Source: Acetobacter aceti NBRC 14818
GTDB taxonomy: Bacteria; Pseudomonadota; Alphaproteobacteria; Acetobacterales; Acetobacteraceae
DNA: 64,000 nt
Direction of reading: 5' to 3'
NCBI RefSeq assembly: GCF_000193495.2
Contig: NZ_AP023410.1
Coordinates: forward strand, 1,984,001-2,048,000
Positions 18,795-26,708 of the stretch are shown one piece after another (the stretch's first letter is position 1; every line of letters begins with the position of its first letter). The position numbers were made by a program, and so were the translations under genes. The notes under the pieces are model-generated. The model saw only the letters and a program-made list of their open reading frames with translations, was not told where the DNA came from and did not search any database.

Positions 18795-19146
18795 TTATCA
18801 TCATGCCCTCTCCTCTGTGCGGAAATGGGGCGGTACGGTAGAGGATTACCTGCCGTTGCATACATGGTTCGATGAATCGAAACTGATCACGGCGGACTTC
18901 CGGCACCGGGCGCTGCGACACCATGCGGAAGGCATCTTCCTTGCCGAAAAACTGTTCGGTGTCACACTCACGCTTTCGACCGGGCGGGCAGTGCCGACCC
19001 GGCTGATCGGCGAACAGCACGTCCGGGAAGATTTCGGGTTTATCCCGAGCTTTGCGGACTGGGTGAAGGAAATCCGACCCTGTCCATGGATGGGACGCGC
19101 CAGGCCTCTCGATGTAGAGCATGAAACACCGCACAGTATGAGCTGA
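18784..19146 (+). CDS. DUF6915-family protein
   Basis: 120-residue soluble protein matching the DUF6915 family by its typical text: SSVRKWGGTVEDYLPLHTWF, ITADFRHRALRHHAEGIF and RLIGEQHVREDFG. The family is carried on mobile elements and has no known function. The start overlaps the end of the DUF6878 gene, and a strong intrinsic terminator follows, closing this transcription unit. Confidence 0.8.
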   Translation: MAHSYHHALSSVRKWGGTVEDYLPLHTWFDESKLITADFRHRALRHHAEGIFLAEKLFGVTLTLSTGRAVPTRLIGEQHVREDFGFIPSFADWVKEIRPCPWMGRARPLDVEHETPHSMS

Positions 19147-19161
19147 TGCGGGATTTCGAGA

Positions 19162-19194
19162 AAGCGGCTTCCGTTATCCGGAAGCCGCTTTTTT
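19162..19194 (+). terminator. Intrinsic terminator after the DUF6915 gene
   Basis: Perfect 12-bp stem AAGCGGCTTCCG / CGGAAGCCGCTT with a five-base loop, followed by a T-run ending at 19194. A textbook rho-independent terminator. Confidence 0.9.
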
Positions 19195-19273
19195 CGTGCC
19201 GGTCCGGCCGGGAAGGAGTGAGAGGGCGGCTTCGCCTCTGATGCCGAATATCCGGCAAGAGAGGAGAGTCCCC

Positions 19274-20458
19274 ATGTCCGCTTCCATTCTGTCTTCCGCC
19301 CGCACGGGCTTCCGGATTGATCCCTCCCGTGGCGAACGCAGCGCCCGCGTATCGTCCGAATGGTTCTCGCGCCCCGATGACGAACGCTATCTGTCGCTGT
19401 CCGACCTGCATGCTGCCACGCTGGCGCGGGCAGACCGGGCCACGGCCCGCACGGTGGAAAGCCGCGCCATCCGCGTCGAGGCCTCGCGCGACAATGTCGA
19501 GCGTCTGACCCTGACCGTGCCAGGACAGCATGAGCCGATCGCGCCGACGCATTGGTCCTTCGGCCAGATGTGCAGCCTGGTCAGCGCGCCGTCCTCCTAT
19601 CTGCGCGACCTGCCGGCACCGCTGGCGGCGATCAATCTCCAGCACGGGCTGCTGTCGCACCGCGCCGAACTGGTGAAAACGCTGGAGACCGAAGACGGAC
19701 GGGTAGAACTGCGCGCCGTGACCGGTCCGGATTATGGCCGCATCTGGGATCACGAATTGGTCGGGGCGGTGCGCAAGATCGCGGGTGACGGCACAGGCGA
19801 TACCAACTGGAAGGTGCCGGGCGTCATCGACTGGGCCACCATGACCCATAATCCCTACGTCGATATCACCAAGGAAACTACGACGCTGTATGCGTCAGAC
19901 AGGGACGTGTTCCTGTTCCTCGTGGATGATACGCATCCCATCGAGGCCGGACGCCTGCCCAATGGCGATCCCGATCTCTATTTCCGGGGTTTCTACGCCT
20001 GGAATTCGGAAGTCGGCAGCAAGAGCCTAGGCATTGCGTCATTCTATCTGCGCGGGGTGTGTCAAAACAGGATGTTGTGGGGCGTGGAAAATTTCGAACA
20101 GATCACCATCCGGCATAGTAAGTTCGCGGCCTCGCGCTTCGTGCATCAGGCGACACCAGCACTACGGAATTTCGCCACTGCCAGCCCGGCCTCGTTCGTC
20201 TCCGGCATTCAGGCCTCGCGTCGGGCGCTGGTCGCGAAAACAGATGAAGACCGCGAAAGTTTCCTGCGTCGTCGCGGGTTCTCGAAACCGGAAACCGCAA
20301 AGATCATCGAAACCGTGCTGCACGAGGAAGGCCGCAAGCCCGAGAGTGTGTTCGATTTCGTGCAGGGGATTACGGCGCTGGCGCGGACAAAGGCCAACCA
20401 GGACACGCGGCTGGATCTGGAAGAGAAGGCCCGCAGGCTGATGGAGCGTGCTTCCTGA
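19274..20458 (+). CDS. DUF932-family protein
   Basis: 394-residue protein of the DUF932 family, found on plasmids and phages and sometimes annotated as phage/plasmid-like protein; its biochemical role is unknown. The central region (ELRAVTGPDYGRIWDHELVGAV, ASDRDVFLFLVDD, FYAWNSEVGSKSLGIASFYLRGVCQNRMLW) is characteristic. GAGAGGAGAG precedes the ATG at 19274. It is a separate unit, between the terminator at 19162 and another at 20497. Confidence 0.85.
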   Translation: MSASILSSARTGFRIDPSRGERSARVSSEWFSRPDDERYLSLSDLHAATLARADRATARTVESRAIRVEASRDNVERLTLTVPGQHEPIAPTHWSFGQMCSLVSAPSSYLRDLPAPLAAINLQHGLLSHRAELVKTLETEDGRVELRAVTGPDYGRIWDHELVGAVRKIAGDGTGDTNWKVPGVIDWATMTHNPYVDITKETTTLYASDRDVFLFLVDDTHPIEAGRLPNGDPDLYFRGFYAWNSEVGSKSLGIASFYLRGVCQNRMLWGVENFEQITIRHSKFAASRFVHQATPALRNFATASPASFVSGIQASRRALVAKTDEDRESFLRRRGFSKPETAKIIETVLHEEGRKPESVFDFVQGITALARTKANQDTRLDLEEKARRLMERAS

Positions 20459-20496
20459 AAGCCGCTTTTCTGTCTTTCCGTAAAGACGTTTTTACG

Positions 20497-20525
20497 AGCC
20501 CGGCCACTGCGCCGGGCTTTTTCGT
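20497..20525 (+). terminator. Intrinsic terminator after the DUF932 gene
   Basis: Stem AGCCCGGC / GCCGGGCT with a six-base loop, followed by TTTTT. A good rho-independent terminator just upstream of the next gene. Confidence 0.85.
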
Positions 20526-20541
20526 TTCGGGAGTCATTCCG

Positions 20542-20982
20542 ATGGCTGATTTCTTCACGCATTTCTCGTGCGTTCTCGATGTGGGTACGGTGGAAAACGC
20601 TGCCAAGGCGCTCGATCTCTACAATGAATTCATGGACGAACTGGCGGCGGAAGACCCGCCATCTGATGGGTTCCGGCTTTCTGTAGAACCGGAATATGGT
20701 GGCACCAAGCTTTGGATGCGCGATGAGGTGACTGGCGATCCGCATCAGGTCGTGGAATTCGTGCTACGCTGTGCGCGGGCCTTCCGGCTTCGGGGCCGAT
20801 GGGGATTCCAGTGGGCCAATAGCTGTTCACGTCCCCGGATCGGCGCCTTCAGCGGCGGTGCGCATCTGCTTGACCTTGGCAGGCGCAAAACGATTTCATG
20901 GATGACCACCGATCGCTGGCTGGCGATCGCCCTGGACGGAGGCAATCCCGACACAGGAGGGCAGGGCGATGACCTTGCATGA
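20542..20982 (+). CDS. Conserved plasmid protein of unknown function
   Basis: 146-residue soluble protein that I do not recognise beyond its place in the element backbone. The N-terminal part (VENAAKALDLYNEFMDEL) is helical, and the middle contains GFRLSVEPEYGGTKLWMRDE, suggesting a small alpha/beta fold. GGGAGT lies before the ATG at 20542. Its end overlaps the start of the Toprim gene by 14 bases, so the two are coupled. Confidence 0.65.
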   Translation: MADFFTHFSCVLDVGTVENAAKALDLYNEFMDELAAEDPPSDGFRLSVEPEYGGTKLWMRDEVTGDPHQVVEFVLRCARAFRLRGRWGFQWANSCSRPRIGAFSGGAHLLDLGRRKTISWMTTDRWLAIALDGGNPDTGGQGDDLA

Positions 20983-22015
20983 TGCAGGCGATCTCGCCCG
21001 TCGTCTGGCGGAGAACGCGGAGGCGGTGTGCCGGCAGTATCTGTCCGCCGGTCGCCGTCACGGCAATTACTGGCTGGTCGGTGACGTGCGCAATACGCCC
21101 GGCCGGTCGCTGTTCGTCCGGCTCCACGACACCGCCAACGGCAGGGCGGGAAAATGGACGGACGCTCAGTCGGGTGAGCATGGCGACCTGCTCGACGTGA
21201 TCCGCGAAAGCCTCGGCCTGGTGGATTTCCGCGACGTGGCCGACGAGGCACGCGCCTTCCTCAGCCTGCCGCATCCTGACCCAGTGCCGCCGTCACAGGA
21301 CCGACCTGCCCGTGAGCGTGCTTCCGCCAGTTCTTCCGAAGCGGCACGACGGCTCTGGGCCATGTCCGGGCCGATCATAGGCACATCCGTAGACGCGTAT
21401 CTCCGTAGACGCGACATTACGCTTTTGCACGGAACCGAAGCCCTGCGCTTCCATCCGCGTTGCTTTTACCGCCCGGACGAGGACGGTCTGACCGAGACCT
21501 GGCCCGCCATGATCGCCGCTGTCACCGACCTCGACGGCACTCTGACCGGTGTGCATCGCACCTGGCTGGCGGCGGACGGCCGTGGCAAGGCACCGGTCGA
21601 CCATCCGCGCCGTGCCTTGGGCGGGCTGCTCGGTCATGCCGTGCGCTTCGGGGTGGCATCCGACGTGCTCGCCGCCGGGGAAGGCATCGAGACGGTGCTT
21701 TCGCTGCGGCAGGTTCTGCCCGATCTGCCATTGGCCGCCTGCCTGTCTTCGGCACATCTCGCTGCCCTGATCTTTCCGCCGCTGCTACGCCGTCTCTACG
21801 TCCTGCGCGACGACGATCCGGCCGGGGATCAGGCGCTGGCGACGCTGCACGCCCGCGCGGGTGACGCCGGGATCGAACTGATCGGCCTGTCGCCACGGCT
21901 GGGCGATTTCAATGATGATCTCCGTGCGCTGGGACGCGGCGCGCTGCGGGCGATCCTGCATCCGCAACTCGCGCCAGCGGACGTGGCACGCTTTCTGGAG
22001 GCCGCCGATACCTGA
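20969..22015 (+). CDS. Toprim-domain protein, primase-like (DUF7146)
   Basis: 348-residue protein with an N-terminal primase-associated segment (GDVRNTPGRSLFVRLHD...GRAGKWTDAQSGEHGDLLDVI) and a C-terminal Toprim domain. The Toprim acidic residues are visible in AAGEGIETVLSL (the catalytic Glu) and YVLRDDDPAGDQA (the Asp-x-Asp type motif). No helicase or zinc-ribbon domain is present, so this is a short plasmid primase-like protein, probably helping replication or complementary strand synthesis after transfer. AGGAGGG precedes the ATG at 20969. Exact substrate unproven. Confidence 0.8.
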   Translation: MTLHDAGDLARRLAENAEAVCRQYLSAGRRHGNYWLVGDVRNTPGRSLFVRLHDTANGRAGKWTDAQSGEHGDLLDVIRESLGLVDFRDVADEARAFLSLPHPDPVPPSQDRPARERASASSSEAARRLWAMSGPIIGTSVDAYLRRRDITLLHGTEALRFHPRCFYRPDEDGLTETWPAMIAAVTDLDGTLTGVHRTWLAADGRGKAPVDHPRRALGGLLGHAVRFGVASDVLAAGEGIETVLSLRQVLPDLPLAACLSSAHLAALIFPPLLRRLYVLRDDDPAGDQALATLHARAGDAGIELIGLSPRLGDFNDDLRALGRGALRAILHPQLAPADVARFLEAADT

Positions 22016-22335
22016 GCGGGCCGGAAAGAGGAGTGGGGGGGCCGTCTTCTGTCGGCGGGCCTGTCCTGCCTCCCGTCCGGCAGGTCCGCGCCCCGGCCTT
22101 TCAAGTGGGGAGCGGGCGTCAGCCGGGCCGGGCCTTCAATGGCGTGAGCCGGCTATTTTCCGTCGCGCCCTGTGGGGGCGCTTTACATCGCGAGGCAAAA
22201 TAGCCGGCCCCCTGCCATCCTTCGCTGTGCTGCGGCCGCGCGCCAGCGCGCGGTTCCGGCCCGTCCCTGGTCTGCCGCTGTCCGCCCCCGGAAAGGCCGC
22301 GAAGGGCGCAGCCGGAGACCTGGGAGGACAGCCTC
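22016..22335. other. Intergenic region with a nested hairpin
   Basis: 320 bases without a gene between the Toprim and DUF2493 genes. Its notable content is the structured repeat at 22148-22208, listed separately. The ribosome binding site of the next gene (GGGAGGACAG) lies at its end. Confidence 0.6.
22148..22208. repeat. Nested inverted repeat, copy 1 of a structured element
   Basis: Perfect 12-bp outer arms GCCGGCTATTTT / AAAATAGCCGGC enclose an inner perfect hairpin GCGCCC-TGTGG-GGGCGC. The segment TCGCGAGGCAAAA at the right arm resembles TCGCGAAACAAGAAAA in the copy at 25117. The same layout (outer arms ending in a T-run, inner GC hairpin) recurs at 25117 and, more weakly, at 25816. Confidence 0.75.
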
Positions 22336-23265
22336 ATGACCCGCATGACCGACGATTTCGAACCGCCGCACGCCGCTTCATCCACCGCGCATGTGCTGAC
22401 CGAACTCCAGATGTATGGCTACCGTCCCTTCGCGGACGAGCCGGACCCCAGGCCGCTACCCGAAGCGCAGCGCATCGGGGGTGCTGTGGCCGACATCTTC
22501 GACGCCATCGCTGCGACGCTGACCGACACACGGCTGGAAGCCGATCTCGAAGCATTGCTCTGGTCCACCGTGAACATCTTCCACCGCATGGTCGGCCAGG
22601 TTGAGCGTGAGCTTGACCGCAACGAGCAGGCGCAGAAACGGAGCCAGCAGGAACAGGATGGCAGCGAGATCCGCTCGGTGGAACTGGAGCGGCTGATCGC
22701 CGAAGGGCTGACCCTGATCGAGCGCCGCAACGCCTACGAGATCTTCCGCGACGAGGCGCAGGAGCAGTTCGAGCGCCTGACCCTGAGCGCGTGGCGTCCG
22801 AAGGCCGGCTCGCTGGTGTCACGTCGCACCATGACGGCCTCCATGATCGACAGCCGCGATTTCCTCAACGCCCGACGCCGCGCCGAGGGCGAGTTGCTGG
22901 TCCCGCCCGGCCCCAAGGTGGTCGTGACCGGGGGCCTGGACTTCGACGACCATATCCTGATCTGGGACCGGCTGGATAAGGTGCGGGCCAAGCATCCCGA
23001 CATGGTGCTGCTCCACGGTGGCTCGCCCAAAGGTGCTGAGTTCATTGCCTCACGTTGGGCCGATCACCGCGATATCGTGCAGATCGCCTTCAAGCCGGAC
23101 TGGACCAGGCATGCCAAGGCCGCGCCCTTCCGTCGTAACGATGCGCTGCTCGACACTATGCCGATCGGCGTCATCGTCTTCCCCGGTTCAGGCATCCAGG
23201 AAAATCTGGCCGACAAGGCAAAGCGGCTCGGTATCCCGGTCCTGCGGTTCGGAGGCGGCGCGTGA
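22336..23265 (+). CDS. DUF2493-family protein (SLOG-like)
   Basis: 309-residue protein whose C-terminal third is a DUF2493 domain: VVVTGGLDFDDHILIWDRLD, MVLLHGGSPKGAEFIASRWA and RRNDALLDTMPIGVIVFPG. This Rossmann-like fold is related to the SLOG superfamily, whose members bind nucleotides or nucleotide-derived ligands. The N-terminal two thirds are helical, with a Glu/Gln-rich central region. It is a regular part of the backbone of this element type; cellular role unknown. GGGAGGACAG lies before the ATG at 22336. Confidence 0.85.
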   Translation: MTRMTDDFEPPHAASSTAHVLTELQMYGYRPFADEPDPRPLPEAQRIGGAVADIFDAIAATLTDTRLEADLEALLWSTVNIFHRMVGQVERELDRNEQAQKRSQQEQDGSEIRSVELERLIAEGLTLIERRNAYEIFRDEAQEQFERLTLSAWRPKAGSLVSRRTMTASMIDSRDFLNARRRAEGELLVPPGPKVVVTGGLDFDDHILIWDRLDKVRAKHPDMVLLHGGSPKGAEFIASRWADHRDIVQIAFKPDWTRHAKAAPFRRNDALLDTMPIGVIVFPGSGIQENLADKAKRLGIPVLRFGGGA

Positions 23266-23295
23266 GCGCTCTCTCCTTCCCCGCAAGCCAGCGTC

Positions 23296-23625
23296 TCAGG
23301 CAAGAACCTCAAGACCGTGCTTCTGAATGACGCTCAACAGCTTGAGCGCCATCCCGCTCGGCCGTTTGGCGCCGCTCTCCCACTTCTCGACCGTGCTTTC
23401 GCTCGTGTTCAGATACCGCGCGAAGACCGGCTGGCTGACATTGTTCGCCTCGCGGAGACGCTTGATCTCGATCGGCTCGATCGCAGGGGGCACCACCAGA
23501 TGGCGCGTGTCAAAATCACGCATCGTCGCCTTGTCGAGCGCGCCGACCTTGTGCAGCATTACCGCCCCGGAATGAATGGCCTCGGAAATGTCGCTCCGGA
23601 AGCTATTTTTTCTCTTCATCGCCAT
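23296..23625 (-). CDS. HTH-type antitoxin of a RelE-family toxin pair
   Basis: 109-residue protein with a C-terminal helix-turn-helix of the XRE type (IKRLREANNVSQPVFARYLNT followed by STVEKWESGAKRPSG), the form found in antitoxins encoded after a RelE/HigB-like toxin. It should neutralise the toxin and repress the pair. Its start overlaps the toxin end by about 23 bases (an ATG at 23619, MKRKNSF, is also possible). The pair lies opposite to the surrounding backbone genes, marking it as an inserted stability module. Confidence 0.85.
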   Translation of the reverse strand: MAMKRKNSFRSDISEAIHSGAVMLHKVGALDKATMRDFDTRHLVVPPAIEPIEIKRLREANNVSQPVFARYLNTSESTVEKWESGAKRPSGMALKLLSVIQKHGLEVLA

Positions 23626-23989
23626 GGCATATCTCCGTCAGGTCTCGATCCTTCAAAAGCCGTTCGACCTGTTCCCCGGTCAGCACGGCATAGGCTTTGG
23701 CGAGGGTCCGGAAGTCTTCCAGTTCATCGCTATCGATATTGTCCCGGTCCTTCTTCGCGAACAGATAGGCGTAGATCCAGTATCGACCGCCTTTCGCAAG
23801 AATAATGCTGCGATGCAGGTTCTTGTTCAGGCGCTTCTTGAAGACACCACCACCCAGATCGACGGCCTGACCCTTCATGACCTCCCGGATCGCTTTGCAG
23901 AGTTCATCGTCTTTGATGCGAGCTTTCCGGGCCGCCCTGGCGAACCAGGCGGTCTTGAATGCCCGCTGGGATGGCTCGGCATTGGTCAT
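23603..23989 (-). CDS. RelE-family toxin
   Basis: 128-residue toxin of the RelE type encoded upstream of its antitoxin. Typical text is present: FKTAWFARAARKARIKDDELCKAIREVMKG near the N-terminus (split by its Lys/Arg helices), then GGGVFKKRLNKNLHRSIILAKG and YWIYAYLFAKKDRDNI. Such toxins cleave mRNA, mostly at the ribosome; the exact activity here is inferred. AGGAGGT precedes the ATG at 23989, and a palindrome just upstream is the probable operator. The pair probably helps keep the element in the population. Confidence 0.85.
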   Translation of the reverse strand: MTNAEPSQRAFKTAWFARAARKARIKDDELCKAIREVMKGQAVDLGGGVFKKRLNKNLHRSIILAKGGRYWIYAYLFAKKDRDNIDSDELEDFRTLAKAYAVLTGEQVERLLKDRDLTEICHGDEEKK

Positions 23990-24000
23990 GACCTCCTATG

Positions 24001-24015
24001 TAGCACCAGGTGCTA
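24001..24015. promoter_or_regulatory. Palindromic operator of the toxin-antitoxin pair
   Basis: Perfect palindrome TAGCACC-A-GGTGCTA eleven bases upstream of the toxin start codon, just outside its ribosome binding site. The location fits autoregulation by the HTH antitoxin or the toxin-antitoxin complex. Confidence 0.65.
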
Positions 24016-24256
24016 TGGATCGCAAGGTTCTTCGCAACGCCACCGGATCACGGGGGAAGGCAATAACGCTCGACCTGATTGACCGCAACGTCCGCATACC
24101 AGCGATAGATTTCGATGATATCGTCACCGGCGGGACGTAAGCCGCGCGGATTTTCGTTCCGGTCACCGTATCATCTGCGCTATAATGCGGGTTGCGCCGT
24201 GGTGGTGGTGGCAGGCGCGACCGTCCGACATTGTCGGTTGCACGGAGACCGCCGCC

Positions 24257-24697
24257 ATGTTCATCCTTGCTCCCTTCCTGCTCGTCGCCGGCATTGGCTT
24301 CCTGTGCTGGTTGTTCTTTACCGTGGCAGTCTTCGCCCTGCCCTGCGCCATGGGTCTGATGGCCGGGTTCTGGGCGTATGGTGCGGGTGCTGGTGTTGTC
24401 GGCGGGATCATCGTCGGTTTCGTCGCGGGCGCTGCAACCTTCGTTATTGGCCAGGTCGCCTTCGCCTTGGTGCCGTGGATGTGGCTCAAGCTGCTGATCG
24501 TCCTGCTCTATACGGTGCCCGCCATTATCATGGGCTACAGCACGACACATGGGATCGCCCAGATGCTGATGCCGTCTCCGGCGTGGCAGCTCTTTTTCTC
24601 CATCATCGGCGCGATCGCGGTGGGCGTCACCGCTTTCATCCGCTTTACAACCGTGGCCCCACCCGGACCGTCCGGCGGCAATATCGCGCGGGTCTGA
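24257..24697 (+). CDS. Small membrane protein of unknown function
   Basis: 146-residue protein with four or more hydrophobic segments (FILAPFLLVAGIGFLCWLFF, GLMAGFWAYGAGAGVVGGII, LKLLIVLLYTVPAIIMGY and AWQLFFSIIGAIAVGVTAFI). The ATG at 24257 has GGAG upstream; a longer open frame begins at 24185 but its N-terminus does not look protein-like. It sits between the toxin-antitoxin pair and the DUF736 gene, a place where such membrane proteins are regularly found in this backbone. I cannot assign a function. Confidence 0.7.
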   Translation: MFILAPFLLVAGIGFLCWLFFTVAVFALPCAMGLMAGFWAYGAGAGVVGGIIVGFVAGAATFVIGQVAFALVPWMWLKLLIVLLYTVPAIIMGYSTTHGIAQMLMPSPAWQLFFSIIGAIAVGVTAFIRFTTVAPPGPSGGNIARV

Positions 24698-25293
24698 CAC
24701 CGCTCTGGCAACCGGCGAGGCAGGACAGGATCGGGGGCTTTCGCATCTGGCCGCCTCGCTGTCAGGAGGGTATGGCAGGAGCGATCGATGAGGCCCTGAT
24801 TGCAGCATATTGGCTGAAGGTGCTCTTTCCCTGGAGCGTGGACGTCCAGCGCTTCCTGTCAGCATCGGCCGGTGGAATCCCGGAAGGCAGGGCGTGTCCG
24901 TGCGAAACGCAGTCCCGGAACGGGGCGTGTGCAGGGTCGGAAGCAGGGCATGACGATGCCTTCCCCTTCCTGGCCGACACTTGCGTGGGGCGCGGGTGGC
25001 CATAGTCTCCGTGATGTGTGCTCTGTCGGGCCGCGCACGCATGCCGCCTCTCAAGATGGCTGATCTAGCCGAAGGTCGGCTGCGCCTCGATCGGCCATGG
25101 CGCAACAGCGGTCCATAATTTTCTTCCCCTGACGGCTGCGCCGTCATTCCTCGCGAAACAAGAAAATTCCGTCCCGCCGTCCTCCGCTGCGCTTCGGTCC
25201 CTACGGGATGCGCCGCCGCTCGCCTCCGTCTGTCCGATCGCCATCGAGGCCGCAATGGTGCGGGCTCGGTAACAGAGATCACGGAGCAGTATC
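24698..25293. other. Long intergenic region upstream of DUF736
   Basis: 596 bases with only short shadow frames. It contains the nested inverted repeat at 25117-25168, listed separately. The DUF736 ribosome binding region (CACGGAGCAGTATC) is at its end. Confidence 0.6.
25117..25168. repeat. Nested inverted repeat, copy 2 of a structured element
   Basis: Perfect 9-bp outer arms AATTTTCTT / AAGAAAATT enclose an inner hairpin TGACGG-CTGCG-CCGTCA. The right part TCGCGAAACAAGAAAA resembles TCGCGAGGCAAAA in copy 1 at 22148. It lies about 125 bases upstream of the first DUF736 gene. Confidence 0.7.
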
Positions 25294-25620
25294 ATGGCTA
25301 CCATCGGCACCTTCAAGAAAGTCGGCAACGGATATAACGGCGAGATCGTCACCCTCTCGCTCCAGACCCCCAACGTCCGCATCGCCCCCGAGACCACGCG
25401 CCTGAACGAAAATGCCCCCAGCCACCGCGTCTTCGTCGGCCGGGTCGAGATCGGAGCGGCCTGGTCCCGGCGCTCCAACGAGGGGCGCGACTATCTGAGC
25501 CTCAAGCTCGACGATCCGAGCTTCAACGCCCCGATCTTCGCCAACCTCTTCGATGACGAGGACGGCGAGGGCTACAGCCTGATCTGGTCCCGCCCCAACG
25601 GCCGCCGCAACGGCGACTGA
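25294..25620 (+). CDS. DUF736-family protein
   Basis: 108-residue protein of the DUF736 family. The family text is clear: MATIGTFKKVGNGYNGEIVT, NVRIAPETTR, VGRVEIGAAWSR and YLSLKLDDPSFNAPIFANLF. DUF736 proteins are almost confined to plasmids and ICEs of proteobacteria; their function is unknown. A second, more distant copy is encoded at 32126. The gene is flanked on both sides by structured repeats. Confidence 0.9.
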   Translation: MATIGTFKKVGNGYNGEIVTLSLQTPNVRIAPETTRLNENAPSHRVFVGRVEIGAAWSRRSNEGRDYLSLKLDDPSFNAPIFANLFDDEDGEGYSLIWSRPNGRRNGD

Positions 25621-25960
25621 GGTGCCAGCGATCCCCCGCCCGGCCGGTCCGGGTGGGGCCTTCGCATGACCGATCGCGAACCGGCGGGTGGGCGCACCAG
25701 TCGCGCCGCGCCCAATCTGCCAATGTGTGGGCAAGAAAGGGGAACAGGGCTTCCCTCAGCCTTCCCATTGTACCATGCCCGGCGTGAACCGCCTCAAGGA
25801 CGCGCGGTCCCCCCAATTTTGCCCGGCGCACCCTACGGGCACACCAGACAAAATCGGCTCCCCCGCGCGCCGCTGGGGCGGTCGCCTGCGGCGATCCTTG
25901 ACCCGATTCACGCGCGCATGAGGCGACGGCCTGTCTTCGAAAAACGAAAGGAGCAGGACG
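25621..25960. other. Intergenic region downstream of DUF736
   Basis: 340 bases without a supported gene; open frames here are shadows. It contains the weaker hairpin element at 25816-25854 and ends in a clear AAAGGAG ribosome binding site for the small ORF at 25961. Confidence 0.6.
25816..25854. repeat. Nested inverted repeat, weaker copy 3
   Basis: Outer arms ATTTTG / CAAAAT with an inner CCCG / CGGG hairpin. The layout is like the elements at 22148 and 25117 but the arms are shorter, so membership is less certain. Confidence 0.45.
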
Positions 25961-26113
25961 ATGACCACGCTACACGACCAGATCCAGATGCTGCGCGCCG
26001 AACTGACCAGCTTTCACCTCAGCCGTCGTGAGCGGGCCAAAATCGAGCGTGAACTGAACCAGGTATGCGCGCAATTCGCAGCAAAATGCCACGACGGGGA
26101 GGCCTCCGCGTAA
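25961..26113 (+). CDS. Small conserved-looking protein, 50 residues
   Basis: Short ORF beginning MTTLHDQIQMLRAEL, with a heptad-like helical pattern, many charged residues and two Cys (NQVCAQFAAKC). AAAGGAGCAGGACG before the ATG at 25961 is an excellent ribosome binding site, and third-position GC is high throughout, both arguing for a real gene. It looks like a single long helix, perhaps a small regulatory or coiled-coil protein. Function unknown. Confidence 0.6.
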   Translation: MTTLHDQIQMLRAELTSFHLSRRERAKIERELNQVCAQFAAKCHDGEASA

Positions 26114-26220
26114 GCGGGGGTCTTTTCGTCTGGTCGCCCGTACCGACGGCGGACCCCACTGACGGTCCTATCAGAAGCAGGACGCCGGTGTTTCCTCACT
26201 ATCCAACTGAAAGAACGATA

Positions 26221-26254
26221 TTGAATCTCCATTATACGACTATTATAGTCGTAT
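26221..26254 (+). promoter_or_regulatory. Promoter with a 21-bp palindromic operator
   Basis: A -35 TTGAAT (26221-26226) and a -10 TATAGT (26244-26249) are 17 bases apart. The -10 lies inside a perfect palindrome ATACGACTAT-T-ATAGTCGTAT (26234-26254). A repressor here would block transcription of the XRE/QseM-like genes that follow. The XRE regulator itself is the obvious candidate. Confidence 0.65.
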
Positions 26255-26283
26255 TTCTGGTGTGCATGCCCTGCATGTCGGAT

Positions 26284-26301
26284 GTGATCATGGATGATCA
26301 C
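26284..26301. promoter_or_regulatory. Palindrome over the XRE start codon
   Basis: Perfect palindrome GTGATCAT-GG-ATGATCAC that includes the ATG at 26294. It could be a second operator or a hairpin that limits translation. Two operators in front of an XRE gene recall the qseC control region of Mesorhizobium ICEs. Confidence 0.45.
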
Positions 26302-26578
26302 TGGCCGACAGGTAAGGGCGGCACGGGCACTCCTGAACTGGACACAGGAACGGCTCGCTGAAAAAGCCCTCGTAGCATTGACCGCGCTCAAGCGCCTTGA
26401 ATCCGAGCGTGGCCTTGGTGTCCATGAGGGCACGATCGACCAGGTCCGCCGCGCGCTGGAAGCAGCGGGCATCCTGTTCATCGAGTCCGGGCAAGGGCGT
26501 GGTGTCATGTTTCTTCACGAGACTTCCGATCCACAGACGCGACAGGATGCGGGCCGTCGCAGACGCGCGCCGTCCTGA
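26294..26578 (+). CDS. XRE-family regulator, QseC-like by position
   Basis: 94-residue DNA-binding protein. The helix-turn-helix reads ITGRQVRAARALLNWTQERL followed by LTALKRLESERGL, and the C-terminus is basic. Small XRE regulators of this kind sit beside the antiactivator QseM in ICEMlSym-type elements, where QseC switches qseM expression. Here the next gene is a QseM-like DUF2285 protein and two palindromes lie upstream, so a QseC-like role is a reasonable inference. In Mesorhizobium the two genes are divergent; here they point the same way. There is no strong ribosome binding site. Confidence 0.7.
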   Translation: MITGRQVRAARALLNWTQERLAEKALVALTALKRLESERGLGVHEGTIDQVRRALEAAGILFIESGQGRGVMFLHETSDPQTRQDAGRRRRAPS

Positions 26579-26708
26579 TCGGCCTGGCCGCGCAGCCTTC
26601 CCACTCGGCCCCGCGTTGTTTTTTGCGTCAGCGCGGAACCGTCGAACGGTCGTCATTCCACGAATTTGTTATCGAACCGATCCAACAGCGCTATCACGAG
26701 GGATCGTC

